Of a stretch of DNA of 64,000 nucleotides, positions 23,097 through 31,569 are shown in pieces; positions within the stretch are counted from its first letter, which is position 1, and each line of letters begins with the position of its first letter. The translations under genes were made by a program, and so were the position numbers. The notes under the pieces were generated by a model that worked only from the letters and a program-made list of their open reading frames with translations, ran no database searches and had not been told where the DNA came from. The DNA is from Flavobacterium psychrophilum (lineage in GTDB: Bacteria; Bacteroidota; Bacteroidia; Flavobacteriales; Flavobacteriaceae). The stretch is taken from positions 62,001 through 126,000 of the forward strand of contig CAMCFT010000008.1 in assembly GCA_945874225.1 (NCBI GenBank), given 5' to 3'.

Positions 23097-24509
23097 ATGA
23101 AAAAAGAAAACACAAAAGAAACAGCTCAAAATCAAGTCTCCCTTCCCTTCGGGAAGGGCTGGGGATGGGCTTCCATTTCCTCCAAACAATGGAAACAAAA
23201 AATCCAGTTTGAACTCAATGGCGCCGACTATAACGAAACCCTAATCTGGAACTCGCCTGAAGACATTCAGGTAAAACCCTTTTACCACAAAGATGAATTT
23301 CCGGGAGCTTCAAACCTAAATACAAAAGCCTCCGAGTTCAAGATTTGCCAAAACATCTTCGTACACGACCTCGAAAAGTCGAACCTTCGAGCCATTGACA
23401 GCATCAATCGTGGAGCAGAAAGTATTCGTTTCACTATTGAAAACGAAAATACCGATGTAGCTAAACTATTGGAAAATATTCCTTTAGAAAAAATAACGAC
23501 CTATTTCAATCTGACCTTTATTTCAATCGATTTCGTTAAAAAAATAGACGCCATTGCCCAGCAGCAAAACGCAACAATTTTTTGCACTTTGGATCCCATT
23601 GGACAATTGGCCAAAGAAGGAAATTGGTTTACCACCAAAGAGAAAAACAATTTCGAAACACTGAATTTAATTTCAGCAGCAACTACAAATATTTCTATTA
23701 TCAGCATTGATGGAGGTTTATATCAGAATGCGGGCGCCAATATGGTGCAGCAAATTGCCTATAGTCTGGCTCACGCTAATGAATATTTCAACCGAATCAC
23801 AACCATAAATAAACCCATCGTTTTCGAAATATCGGTTGGAACCAATTACTTTTTCGAAATCGCAAAACTACGTGCCTTGCGATTGCTTTTTAACGTGATT
23901 GCAAAAGAATACAACCACAATCTCGATTGTCATTTACTGGTTTCGCCCACAAAACGCAACAAAACATTATACGATTACAACGTCAATATGCTGCGCACCA
24001 CGACGGAATGTATGAGTGCCATCCTCGGTGGTGCCGATGCTATAGCCAACTTGCCTTACGATGCATTATACCATAAAGACAATGAATTTGGGGACAGAAT
24101 CGCCCGAAATCAACTCCTCGTTCTCAAACACGAAAGCTATTTCGACAAAGTAAACAACCCGGCGGACGGAAGTTATTATATCGAAAACCTGACTAATCAA
24201 TTAGCCGAAAAGGCATTGACCTTATTCAAGGATATCGAAGCCAATGGCGGTTTCCTCAAACAACTCAACGAAGGAATCATCAAAAGAAAAATTCAGGAAA
24301 GTGCTGATAAGGAGCAGGAATTATTCGATGCTGGCAAAGAAATTCTGTTGGGAACCAACAAATATCCCAACAAAAAAGACCGAATGAAGGACGATTTGGA
24401 ATTGTTCCCCTTCGTGAAAATTAAACCAAGAAAAACATTGATTACTCCCCTATTCGAAAAACGACTGGCCGAAAAATTAGAACAGGAAAGACTTAAAGAA
24501 GAAAATTAA
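23097..24509 (+). CDS. mutA: Methylmalonyl-CoA mutase, small subunit
   Basis: 470 residues. The TIM-barrel region is that of the MutA subunit of the two-subunit B12 enzyme that interconverts succinyl-CoA and methylmalonyl-CoA: KQWKQKIQFELNGADYNETLIWNSPEDI, the substrate-binding WLTTEC-type segment MLRTTTECMSAILGGADAIANLPYD, and NPADGSYYIENLTNQLAEKAL. As in other small subunits, no B12 motif is present. Residues about 15-24 (SLPFGKGWGW) are encoded by a G/C palindromic repeat inserted in frame before the conserved domain. The scpA gene is 468 bases downstream. Confidence 0.93.
   Translation: MKKENTKETAQNQVSLPFGKGWGWASISSKQWKQKIQFELNGADYNETLIWNSPEDIQVKPFYHKDEFPGASNLNTKASEFKICQNIFVHDLEKSNLRAIDSINRGAESIRFTIENENTDVAKLLENIPLEKITTYFNLTFISIDFVKKIDAIAQQQNATIFCTLDPIGQLAKEGNWFTTKEKNNFETLNLISAATTNISIISIDGGLYQNAGANMVQQIAYSLAHANEYFNRITTINKPIVFEISVGTNYFFEIAKLRALRLLFNVIAKEYNHNLDCHLLVSPTKRNKTLYDYNVNMLRTTTECMSAILGGADAIANLPYDALYHKDNEFGDRIARNQLLVLKHESYFDKVNNPADGSYYIENLTNQLAEKALTLFKDIEANGGFLKQLNEGIIKRKIQESADKEQELFDAGKEILLGTNKYPNKKDRMKDDLELFPFVKIKPRKTLITPLFEKRLAEKLEQERLKEEN
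23131..23172 (+). repeat. G/C palindromic repeat inside mutA
   Basis: The hairpin CCCTTCCC-TTCG-GGAAGGG followed by CTGGGGATGGG belongs to the same family as the intergenic copies near 10410, 10502, 31530 and 58090. It is read through in frame and adds about ten residues to the N-terminus of MutA. Confidence 0.7.
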
Positions 24510-24522
24510 TTAAAACTATAGA

Positions 24523-24978
24523 ATGAAAAAGATATTATTTTTATTGGTATTTTTAATTTCATACGCTGTTTTCTCGCAACACAGAACCATTGAAATTACC
24601 AATATCAAGACTGGAAAAGTGAAAGTTTTTGTAGAAAACCAACGCATCAAAATACGAACATTAGATGGGAAAAAACACATTGGAAACCTTAAAATTTCTG
24701 ACACACTAAGCTTTACAGTCAATAATCAATTGGTGAAAATCGATAGTATACAAAGCATTAAATACCAGCCCAAAACATTGGCTACAATCAAAACCGTGGT
24801 GCTGATTGCGGGACTGACAATCGTCGGAGCTTCTATAGCGGCAGCGGCTGGCGGAAATGATTCTGCCTTTTTACTGTTTACCGTTGGTTCAGGCATAGCC
24901 ATAAGTGCAGGACTGCTCGAAGGCATCAATGCCAACAATTCTGAAAATAAATGGACTTTTAAAATTATTGAAAAATAA
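24523..24978 (+). CDS. Secreted or membrane hypothetical protein between mutA and scpA
   Basis: 151 residues. A signal peptide ([19 protein letters not shown]) is followed by a beta-rich domain of about 65 residues ([23 protein letters not shown]), then two hydrophobic stretches (about 83-105 and 112-132, rich in Ala and Gly) that may be membrane helices. Not recognised. Its stop overlaps the scpA start by one base (TAATG), so translation is coupled. An exported protein makes no obvious contribution to a cytoplasmic B12 enzyme; it seems an accessory insertion in the operon. Confidence 0.72.
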   Translation: MKKILFLLVFLISYAVFSQHRTIEITNIKTGKVKVFVENQRIKIRTLDGKKHIGNLKISDTLSFTVNNQLVKIDSIQSIKYQPKTLATIKTVVLIAGLTIVGASIAAAAGGNDSAFLLFTVGSGIAISAGLLEGINANNSENKWTFKIIEK

Positions 24979-27101
24979 TGCGACATAATCTACAACATAT
25001 TAAACTCGGAAATCAGGTTTCAGGACCCAACACCCAAAACCCAGAACCTTCTTTCCTCACCGCCGAAGGCATTGAACTAAAACCTACCTACTCCGAGCAA
25101 GACATCGAAAACCTCGAACATCTTGATTTTGGAGCTGGCTTTGCACCCAACTTACGCGGACCGTATGCCACAATGTACGTGCGTCGCCCTTGGACAATTC
25201 GGCAATATGCAGGATTTTCAACAGCCGAAGAAAGCAATGCTTTTTACCGCAGAAACCTGGCTGCAGGACAAAAAGGACTTTCCATAGCCTTTGATTTACC
25301 TACACATCGTGGTTACGATTCTGACCATGAACGCGTGGTAGGCGATGTCGGAAAAGCCGGTGTTGCCATCGATTCTGTCGAAGATATGAAAGTATTGTTT
25401 GACCAAATTCCATTGGGTGAAATGTCGGTTTCCATGACCATGAATGGTGCAGTTTTACCTATTATGGCGTTCTATATTGTCGCTGCAGAAGAACAAGGTG
25501 TAAAACCAGAACAACTTTCAGGCACAATACAAAATGACATTCTGAAGGAATTTATGGTACGAAATACTTATATCTATCCGCCATCACCTTCGATGAAAAT
25601 CATTGCCGACATCTTTGAATTCACCAGCAAGAAAATGCCGAAATTCAACTCGATTTCCATTTCAGGCTATCACATGCAGGAAGCCGGAGCGACTGCCGAT
25701 ATTGAATTGGCATACACCCTGGCCGATGGACTGGAATATATCAGAACCGGACTGGCAACCGGAATGAAGATTGATGACTTTGCTCCTCGCCTTTCGTTTT
25801 TCTGGGCTATTGGAATGAACCATTTTATGGAAATTGCCAAAATGCGTGCCGGACGAATGATTTGGGCAAAACTGGTCAAACAATTCAACCCAAAAGACGA
25901 TAAATCCTTAGCATTAAGAACTCATTGCCAAACATCAGGTTGGAGTCTGACCATGCAGGATCCCTTCAACAATGTGGCGCGAACCACCATCGAAGGTTTG
26001 GCAGCAGCCTTAGGAGGAACACAATCCTTACACACCAATGCGTTGGACGAAGCAATTGCTTTGCCAACAGACTTCTCCGCAAGAATTGCTAGAAATACCC
26101 AAATCTATTTACAAGAAGAAACTAAGATTACCAAAACCGTTGATCCTTGGGCAGGTAGTTTTTATGTCGAAAGTCTGACAAACGAAATAGCACAAAATGC
26201 ATGGAAACTCATTGAAGAAGTAGAAGAACTCGGCGGAATGACCAAAGCCATCGAAACCGGAGTTCCGAAACTGCGCATCGAAGAAGCCGCAGCCAGAAAA
26301 CAGGCACGAATTGACAGTAGTCAGGATATTATTGTGGGTGTCAATAAATACCGATTGGAAAAAGAAGATCCTTTGCAAATCCTGGATGTCGATAACCAAA
26401 TGGTACGCAGACAACAACTCGAACAATTAGAACAAATTAAAGCTTCTCGAGATAGCGAAAAAGTTAGCCTTTCACTCAAAAAATTAACCCTTTGTGCCCA
26501 AACTGGCGAAGGCAATTTGCTGGAACTAGCTGTTGAAGCAGCGCGAAACCGAGCCACTCTCGGCGAAATCAGCAATGCCTTGGAAACCGTTTTCGGAAGA
26601 TACAAAGCACAAATTAAATCCTTTAGCGGCGTGTACAGTAAAGAAATAAAAGACGACAAAAGCTTCGAGAAAGCAAAACAACTAGCCAACGAATTTGCCA
26701 AAAAAGAAGGGCGTCGTCCTAGAATTATGATTGCAAAAATGGGACAAGACGGTCACGATCGTGGGGCAAAAGTTGTCGCCACCGGTTATGCAGATCTGGG
26801 TTTTGATGTCGATATAGGTCCCCTTTTTCAAACCCCAGCCGAAGCTGCCAAACAAGCTGTGGAAAACGACGTGCACATTCTTGGCGTTTCCTCACTCGCA
26901 GCGGGTCACAAAACATTGGTGCCGCAAGTCATCGAAGAACTCAAAAAATACGGTCGCGAAGATATTATGGTTGTGGTGGGTGGCGTAATTCCTGCCCAGG
27001 ATTATCAGTTTCTGTTTGATGCCGGAGCAGTAGCCGTTTTTGGCCCTGGAACCAAAATCAGCGAAGCAGCCATAAGCATTCTGGAGATATTATTAACCTA
27101 A
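24978..27101 (+). CDS. scpA: Methylmalonyl-CoA mutase, large subunit
   Basis: 707 residues. The catalytic barrel starts [37 protein letters not shown], with the conserved [12 protein letters not shown] and NPWAG-type [11 protein letters not shown]. The C-terminal cobalamin domain carries the base-off B12 motif [10 protein letters not shown] near residue 590, with GVSSLAAGH and [11 protein letters not shown]. It works with MutA in propionate/succinate metabolism. Residues about 15-27 ([13 protein letters not shown]) are encoded by a short repeat related to the 'ACCCAACACC-CAAAACCCAGAACC' family at 63190-63325 and sit before the conserved part. Confidence 0.95.
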   Translation: MRHNLQHIKLGNQVSGPNTQNPEPSFLTAEGIELKPTYSEQDIENLEHLDFGAGFAPNLRGPYATMYVRRPWTIRQYAGFSTAEESNAFYRRNLAAGQKGLSIAFDLPTHRGYDSDHERVVGDVGKAGVAIDSVEDMKVLFDQIPLGEMSVSMTMNGAVLPIMAFYIVAAEEQGVKPEQLSGTIQNDILKEFMVRNTYIYPPSPSMKIIADIFEFTSKKMPKFNSISISGYHMQEAGATADIELAYTLADGLEYIRTGLATGMKIDDFAPRLSFFWAIGMNHFMEIAKMRAGRMIWAKLVKQFNPKDDKSLALRTHCQTSGWSLTMQDPFNNVARTTIEGLAAALGGTQSLHTNALDEAIALPTDFSARIARNTQIYLQEETKITKTVDPWAGSFYVESLTNEIAQNAWKLIEEVEELGGMTKAIETGVPKLRIEEAAARKQARIDSSQDIIVGVNKYRLEKEDPLQILDVDNQMVRRQQLEQLEQIKASRDSEKVSLSLKKLTLCAQTGEGNLLELAVEAARNRATLGEISNALETVFGRYKAQIKSFSGVYSKEIKDDKSFEKAKQLANEFAKKEGRRPRIMIAKMGQDGHDRGAKVVATGYADLGFDVDIGPLFQTPAEAAKQAVENDVHILGVSSLAAGHKTLVPQVIEELKKYGREDIMVVVGGVIPAQDYQFLFDAGAVAVFGPGTKISEAAISILEILLT
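25018..25052 (+). repeat. Dispersed repeat inside scpA
   Basis: GGACCCAACACCCAAAACCC followed by AGAACCTT matches, in reverse complement, the tandem GGTTCTGGGT / GTGTTGGGTTTTGGGT units upstream of rmlA. It is translated in frame at the N-terminus of ScpA. Confidence 0.62.
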
Positions 27102-27147
27102 CCAACCAAAACCTGATAGGTTTTCAACCCAATAACTAAACCTGACT

Positions 27148-27180
27148 AAACCTGACATGTTTTTAAAACCTGTCAGGTTT
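27148..27180 (+). terminator. Hairpin behind scpA, probable terminator
   Basis: A perfect 10-base stem AAACCTGACA / TGTCAGGTTT, 46 bases after the scpA stop. No long T run follows, so it may be a repeat rather than an efficient terminator; a partial extra copy (AAACCTGACT) lies just before it. Confidence 0.5.
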
Positions 27181-27277
27181 ATATATCACCAAACCCAACT
27201 GGCTTCCATATCCCCAACTGGCTCAACTGATGCTCGATTGCATCGAGTACCTACTTTAATTTAGAGCGAATCTGCGT

Positions 27278-27322
27278 CTGTCACCCTGAGCACGTCATCC
27301 CGAGCGCAGTCGAGGGAAACAA
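27278..27322. repeat. Dispersed palindromic repeat (CCTGAGCACGTCATCCCGAG)
   Basis: Contains GTCACCCTGAGCACGTCATC and then CCGAGCGCAGTCGAGGG. The reverse complement recurs at 55897-55937, and shortened members at 9059-9084 and 12722-12771. It is a common flavobacterial intergenic repeat without a reading frame. Confidence 0.65.
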
Positions 27323-27391
27323 ATCGTAGCATTTACAACGTGGATAGCTAAAATAGGGCGTCCAAAAACATCTGCGCCGACAGGCAGGCGG

Positions 27392-27596
27392 CTCCGCGTT
27401 TTCGCAAAGCGAATCTGCGTTTATCTGCGTCCAAAAAGAGTCACAATCAAACCTCAACTGGTGCTCCACGTTTTCGCAAAGCGAATCTGCGTTTATCCGC
27501 GTCCAAAAAGATTCACAATCAACCCTCACTGGTGCTCCGCGTTTTCGCAAAGCGAATCTGCGTTTATCTGCGTCCAAAAAGATTCACAATCAACAC
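27392..27596 (+). repeat. Tandem repeat, three units of about 71 bases
   Basis: Units start at 27392, 27464 and 27535, each running CTCCGCGTTTTCGCAAAGCG, then AATCTGCGTTTATCTGCGTC, then CAAAAAGATTCACAATCAAC. Units differ at a few positions. Related single copies occur near 28986-29040 and 45855-45930. No gene is present in this 560-base spacer between scpA and the aminotransferase. Confidence 0.85.
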
Positions 27597-27659
27597 CATT
27601 GCAAAAACATTTTCTAAACTAAAAGCTTTTACCTACTTTTAGAACACAAAATACAGATT

Positions 27660-28787
27660 ATGTCAAAACTACCCCACGTCGGAACGAGTATCTTTACGGT
27701 GATGTCTAAAATGGCAACCGAATACCAGGCCATCAACCTCTCACAGGGATTTCCCAATTTTAGAGTCGACGAAAGGCTAACAGATAGCCTTGTCCGATTG
27801 GCAAAAGAAAATGTACACCAATACCTCCCCATGTCGGGTTATCCTCAGCTATTGACTAAGATAGCCGCATTGATATTGAAATCCTATAATCGAATCATCC
27901 AGCCAGAAACGGAAATACTGGTGACAGCCGGAGCCACCCAGGCGATATTTACCACCATTACGGCGTTGATCAATACGGACGACGAGGTGATTATTCTGGA
28001 TCCAAGCTTCGATTGCTATGAAGCACCGGTTCTATTGTGTAAGGCGAAACCCATTCGCATTGACATGAATGACGATTATACGCCCAATTGGAACCGAATC
28101 GAAAAAGCGTTTAGTCTGAAAACCAAAATGATTATCGTCAATAATCCGCACAATCCCACAGGAAAAATTCTGACGGAAGCAGATTTTGAGGCATTGGAAA
28201 CAATCCTTCAAAAATACCCCGAAGTGATTCTATTGTCAGATGAAGTCTATGAATACATCAGCTTTGAACAGTCCCATATTTCGGCTCATTCCAGAGAAAA
28301 ACTAACAAATCGCAGTGTGGTTATTTCTTCCTTTGGAAAATCCTTTCACATCACGGGATGGAAAGTGGGCTATCTCGTAGCTCCGGAATATCTGATGAAC
28401 GAAGTCAAAAAAGTACACCAGTTTATGGTCTTTAGCGTGAATAGTATTTCTCAGGTTGCCATCAGCGAGTATCTTGATGTCGTTGCCGTAACCGAATTAG
28501 GAAAATTCTATCAGGAAAAACGAGACTATTTCAGAAAGCTGCTTCAAAACAGCCGATTTGAATTAATGCCCTGCGAAGGAACCTATTTTCAAGTGGCTTC
28601 TTATGCTTCTATTAGTGATGAAAATGACGTTGACTTTTGTAAGCGACTCATAGTGGAACATGGCGTGGCGGCCATTCCTCTTTCTTCTTTTTATGGAAAC
28701 GGTAAAGACGGGAAACTGATTCGGTTTTGCTTTGCCAAAGACAACAACACTCTGGAAGAAGCCGCGAAGCGATTGTGTGGGGTTTAA
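27660..28787 (+). CDS. PLP-dependent aminotransferase, YbdL/methionine-aminotransferase type
   Basis: 375 residues, class I/II aminotransferase fold. The N-terminal SKLPHVGTSIFTVMSKMATEYQAINLSQGFPNF, the cofactor segment VTAGATQAIFTTI, NNPHNPTGK, LSDEVYEYISF and the lysine motif SSFGKSFHITGWKVGY are typical of the YbdL group, which prefers methionine, histidine or aromatic amino acids with 2-oxo acids. The C-terminal arginine (LIRFCFAK) binds the substrate carboxylate. It stands alone between repeat-rich spacers. Confidence 0.92.
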   Translation: MSKLPHVGTSIFTVMSKMATEYQAINLSQGFPNFRVDERLTDSLVRLAKENVHQYLPMSGYPQLLTKIAALILKSYNRIIQPETEILVTAGATQAIFTTITALINTDDEVIILDPSFDCYEAPVLLCKAKPIRIDMNDDYTPNWNRIEKAFSLKTKMIIVNNPHNPTGKILTEADFEALETILQKYPEVILLSDEVYEYISFEQSHISAHSREKLTNRSVVISSFGKSFHITGWKVGYLVAPEYLMNEVKKVHQFMVFSVNSISQVAISEYLDVVAVTELGKFYQEKRDYFRKLLQNSRFELMPCEGTYFQVASYASISDENDVDFCKRLIVEHGVAAIPLSSFYGNGKDGKLIRFCFAKDNNTLEEAAKRLCGV

Positions 28788-28811
28788 ATAAAGGTCATAC
28801 CAGCCTTATTG

Positions 28812-29045
28812 TGAAATGGAACGCTGATGACACAGATTGCCAAGGCAAAACACGGATAAATACAGATTAAAAAGAAGAAAATAAACTTCCTTGGGGTAAA
28901 GCCCAAGAGGTATTAGTAAATTAAACACAAATTCCACATTAGAGCTTCGAACAATTAAACCTAAAGAGATAAAAAATCCGCTTTCATGCGTGTTTTGCGA
29001 AGCAAATCTGTGTCTTTCCGCGTCCAAAAAAAATCCAATAAAATG
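28812..29045. repeat. Dispersed repeat cluster
   Basis: Includes GAACGCTGATGACACAGATT and ACACGGATAAATACAGATT at the left, and the GCGTGTTTTGCGAAGCAAAT / CTTTCCGCGTCCAAAAA unit (related to 27392-27596) at the right. Only short open frames are present and none looks like a protein. Confidence 0.55.
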
Positions 29046-29084
29046 ACGCATTTAATATTTTTTTTGTATTCCTACGCCCATTGA

Positions 29085-29240
29085 CTTTGGCAGCTGGGCA
29101 CCCGCTTTTCGATGATTCTGAAAAAATCCAACGCTGTTTGAGCAACGCGAGTTCGTTGGATTTCAGAATTGAGAAAATAGTGGGTCGGCGAAAAGTCTAG
29201 GGCTAGCGTTTTTTGGTTCTTTTTTGGGTAATGCAAAAAA
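29085..29240. repeat. Dispersed non-coding element with strong hairpin
   Basis: Around 29116-29168, TTCTGAAAAAATCCAACG pairs with CGTTGGATTTCAGAA across a loop of about 16 bases. It is followed by GGGTCGGCGAAAAGTCTAGG and GCGTTTTTTGGTTC. I know this type of sequence as a high-copy element of Flavobacterium-like genomes, where it gives rise to false ORFs; one such frame (29072-29272, minus) is rejected here. Confidence 0.55.
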
Positions 29241-29537
29241 GAACAGATAACAATTAGAATCACCTTTTTCAATCATAAGTAGAATTTCCATTAGAATATA
29301 ATAATATTTTTTTGTAGAAATCGAAATGACAAAGAATCGGAATTGTCGAAATGACAAAAAACAATTACGATAGAAAAGAAAATAAACTTATTTCCTATTT
29401 TCTTAATGAATCTTATTCCCTTAATGGTTTAAAAAACAAAGAGAAGTCTACTTTGCAAACACTCATACATTTCTATTTTTACTATGCACGCCTACTAATT
29501 ATTTTCCTTATATTTACATCTCTAAAAAAACAAGACT

Positions 29538-30419
29538 ATGGATTTCTCAGCAAAAATGCTTCGGGACGATGCCCTAAAAAGCAAAGTAATTGTGGTAACG
29601 GGTGGTGGTAGCGGACTAGGCAAAGCCATGACCAAATATTTTATGGAACTGGGTGCGAAAGTAGCTATCAGCTCCCGGGATCTCGAAAAACTACAAACCA
29701 CCGCAAAGGAATTGGAAGCCGAAACTGGTGGAACCTGCCTCGCAGTGCAATGTGACGTGCGCCATTACGACCAAGTCGAAGCCATGTTGCAGGAAGTCCT
29801 TAAAGTTTACGGAAAAGTGGATGTGTTGCTTAACAATGCCGCAGGGAATTTCATTTCCCCAACCGAAAGATTATCGGCAAATGCTTTTGATACCGTGATT
29901 GACATCGTTTTGAAAGGCTCCAAAAACTGCACACTTGCTTTTGGAAAACATTGGATTGACACCAAACAAACCACCTCCACCATATTGAATATCGTAACTA
30001 CCTATGCCTTCACCGGTTCGGCTTACGTGGTGCCTTCAGCTGCCGCAAAAGCAGGTGTTCTGGCGATGACCCGAAGTCTGGCCGTAGAATGGGCTAAATA
30101 CGGAATCCGCTCCAATGCGATTGCTCCGGGACCTTTTCCAACAAAAGGAGCATGGGACCGATTATTGCCGGGTGACCTGGCAGAAAAGTTTGATATGGCA
30201 AAAAAAGTACCTTTGGGAAGAGTGGGAGATCATCAGGAATTGGCCAATTTGGCTGCCTATCTGGTTTCTGATTTCTCAGGATACATTAATGGCGAAGTCA
30301 TCGTGATTGACGGAGGCGAATGGCTGAAAGGTGCCGGGGAATTCAACATTCTCGAAGCTATTCCGGAAGCCCTTTGGGATCAATTGGAAATGATGATAAA
30401 AGCGAAGAAGAGGGGTTAG
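29538..30419 (+). CDS. SDR oxidoreductase, 2,4-dienoyl-CoA reductase-like
   Basis: 293 residues. NAD(P)-binding TGGGSGLGKAM (about 23-33), NNAAGNF, and a catalytic region YAFTGSAYVVPSAAAKAGVLAMTRSLAVEW. In this group the usual YxxxK is replaced by a Ser-x3-Lys-type arrangement (SAAAK), as in peroxisomal/bacterial 2,4-dienoyl-CoA reductases (DECR). The C-terminal IDGGEWLKGAGEFN fits that group too. Likely role: reducing dienoyl-CoA in unsaturated fatty-acid breakdown. The last nine codons with the stop are duplicated 1 kb downstream (31394-31425). Confidence 0.85.
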   Translation: MDFSAKMLRDDALKSKVIVVTGGGSGLGKAMTKYFMELGAKVAISSRDLEKLQTTAKELEAETGGTCLAVQCDVRHYDQVEAMLQEVLKVYGKVDVLLNNAAGNFISPTERLSANAFDTVIDIVLKGSKNCTLAFGKHWIDTKQTTSTILNIVTTYAFTGSAYVVPSAAAKAGVLAMTRSLAVEWAKYGIRSNAIAPGPFPTKGAWDRLLPGDLAEKFDMAKKVPLGRVGDHQELANLAAYLVSDFSGYINGEVIVIDGGEWLKGAGEFNILEAIPEALWDQLEMMIKAKKRG

Positions 30420-30600
30420 CAGGTTGCAGATGGCAGGTTGCAGGTTGCAGGAGGCAGGAGGCAGTATTCAGATGGCAGATTTCAGATAGCAGGTTGCAGG
30501 TTGCAGATTTCAGGAGGCAGGTTTCAGGTAGCAGGTTGCAGATGGCAGGTTGCAGATGGCAGGTTGCAGGTTTCAGGTAGCAGGTTGCAGATAGCAGTTT
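30420..30600 (+). repeat. Minisatellite of GGCAGGTTGCAG-like units
   Basis: Irregular tandem units of 7-12 bases (GCAGATGGCAGGTTGCAGG, TTTCAGGTAGCAGGTTGCAG) beginning at the SDR stop codon. The plus strand is purine-rich and its frames are open only because of the repeat. The same units occur reversed at 63329-63375, at the end of rmlD. Confidence 0.85.
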
Positions 30601-30621
30601 GCCCGTTTCGGCTATCTGGCA

Positions 30622-31391
30622 ATGTCAGTAAGTCAAGGTACTTTAGCCGTCTATTAGAGTGTTCCCTAAGTGGACCAAAAATTGTATCCTTTTTTTTTTA
30701 CCATTAAGAGATTAAGAAAATTAAGTTTTTAGCCTTAATGAACCTTAATTTCTTAATGGTTTGAAGAGAAAAAACCTTATTTTATTTATAAACTAAATCC
30801 ATGTTTTTTCACCACATAAGAAATATAAGGTCATTTAAGAAGAAAGTGAGTTCCAAAAAGACAATACAGGAATCTAAATGTCAGTAAGTCAAGGTACTTT
30901 AGCCGTCTCTTTGACTGTCTCCTAAGCGGGCCAAAAATTGTATCCTGTTTTTTTTACCATTAAGAGATTAAGAAAATTAAGTTTTTAGCCTTAATGAACC
31001 TTAATTTCTTAATAGTTTGAAGATAAAAAAAACCTTATTTTATTTATAATTAGGACCATGTTTTTTCACCACATAAGAAATATAAGGTCATTTACGAAGA
31101 AAGTGATTCCCAAAAAGACAATACAGGAATCTAAATATCACTAAGTCAAGATACTTTAGCCGTCTATTAGTGTGTTCCCTAAGCGGACCAAAAATTGTAT
31201 CCTGTTTTTTTTAACCATTAAGAGATTAAGAAAATTAAGTTTTTAGCCTTAATGAACCTTAATTTCTTAATGGTTTGAAGAGAAAAAAAACCTTATTCTA
31301 TTTATAAATTAGCACCATGTTTTTTCACCTCATAAGAAATATAAGGTCATTTAAAAAGAAAGTGATTCCCAAAAAGACCGTGCAGGAATCT
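30622..31391 (+). repeat. Tandem repeat, three units of about 256 bases
   Basis: Units begin at 30622, 30878 and 31135 and are more than 90% alike by eye. Each holds GTCAGTAAGTCAAGGTACTT, then a large imperfect hairpin from ACCATTAAGAGATTAAG to CTTAATTTCTTAATGGT, a run AAAAACCTTATTTTATTTAT, and CACATAAGAAATATAAGGTC. No credible reading frame. The array lies between the end of the SDR gene and a second copy of that gene's end. Confidence 0.9.
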
Positions 31392-31393
31392 AT

Positions 31394-31425
31394 TGCTGAT
31401 TAAAGCGAAGAAGAGGGGTTAGCAG
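31394..31425 (+). repeat. Duplicated 3' end of the SDR gene
   Basis: 32 bases matching 30391-30422 at all but two positions (core AAAGCGAAGAAGAGGGGTTA, then GCAG), including the SDR stop codon. Followed, as in the first copy, by a minisatellite stretch (CAGTATTCAGATTGCAG). It marks the right edge of the 1-kb repeat region. Confidence 0.85.
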
Positions 31426-31527
31426 TATTCAGATTGCAGACGGCAGGAGGCTGTACTTTGTGCCTCCCTGATATAGGTTGACCACTTAATACCCTCCAAC
31501 AACCACCAACCGACAACCACCAACTTC

Positions 31528-31556
31528 CTGCTCCCCCTTCGGGGGCTGGGGGGGGC
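31528..31556. repeat. G/C palindromic repeat
   Basis: CTCCCCCTTCGGGGGCTGGG, a CCCCC-TTC-GGGGG hairpin followed by a G run, just behind the O-antigen ligase-like gene (minus). Same family as in mutA and near 10410. Confidence 0.65.
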
Positions 31557-31569
31557 TAACAACCAACTC

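Noticed and set aside
27281..27577. Minus-strand ORF of 98 codons with repeated DSFWTRINADSLCEN
   Set aside because: It is a translation of the 71-base tandem repeat, not a repeat protein.
27392..27596. Possible CRISPR array
   Set aside because: The three units are repeated along their whole 71 bases with no unique spacers, and no cas genes are near. The arrays at 30622-31391 and 56080-56640 fail for the same reason.
29072..29272. Minus-strand ORF of 66 codons
   Set aside because: It lies entirely in a dispersed hairpin repeat and has no protein-like features.
29351..29611. Plus-strand ORF of 86 codons before the SDR gene
   Set aside because: It overlaps the SDR start in another frame and its sequence is low-complexity and unlike a protein.
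30320..30707. Plus-strand ORFs rich in Gln, Val, Gly and Cys
   Set aside because: They are the minisatellite read in different frames and overlap the SDR gene end.
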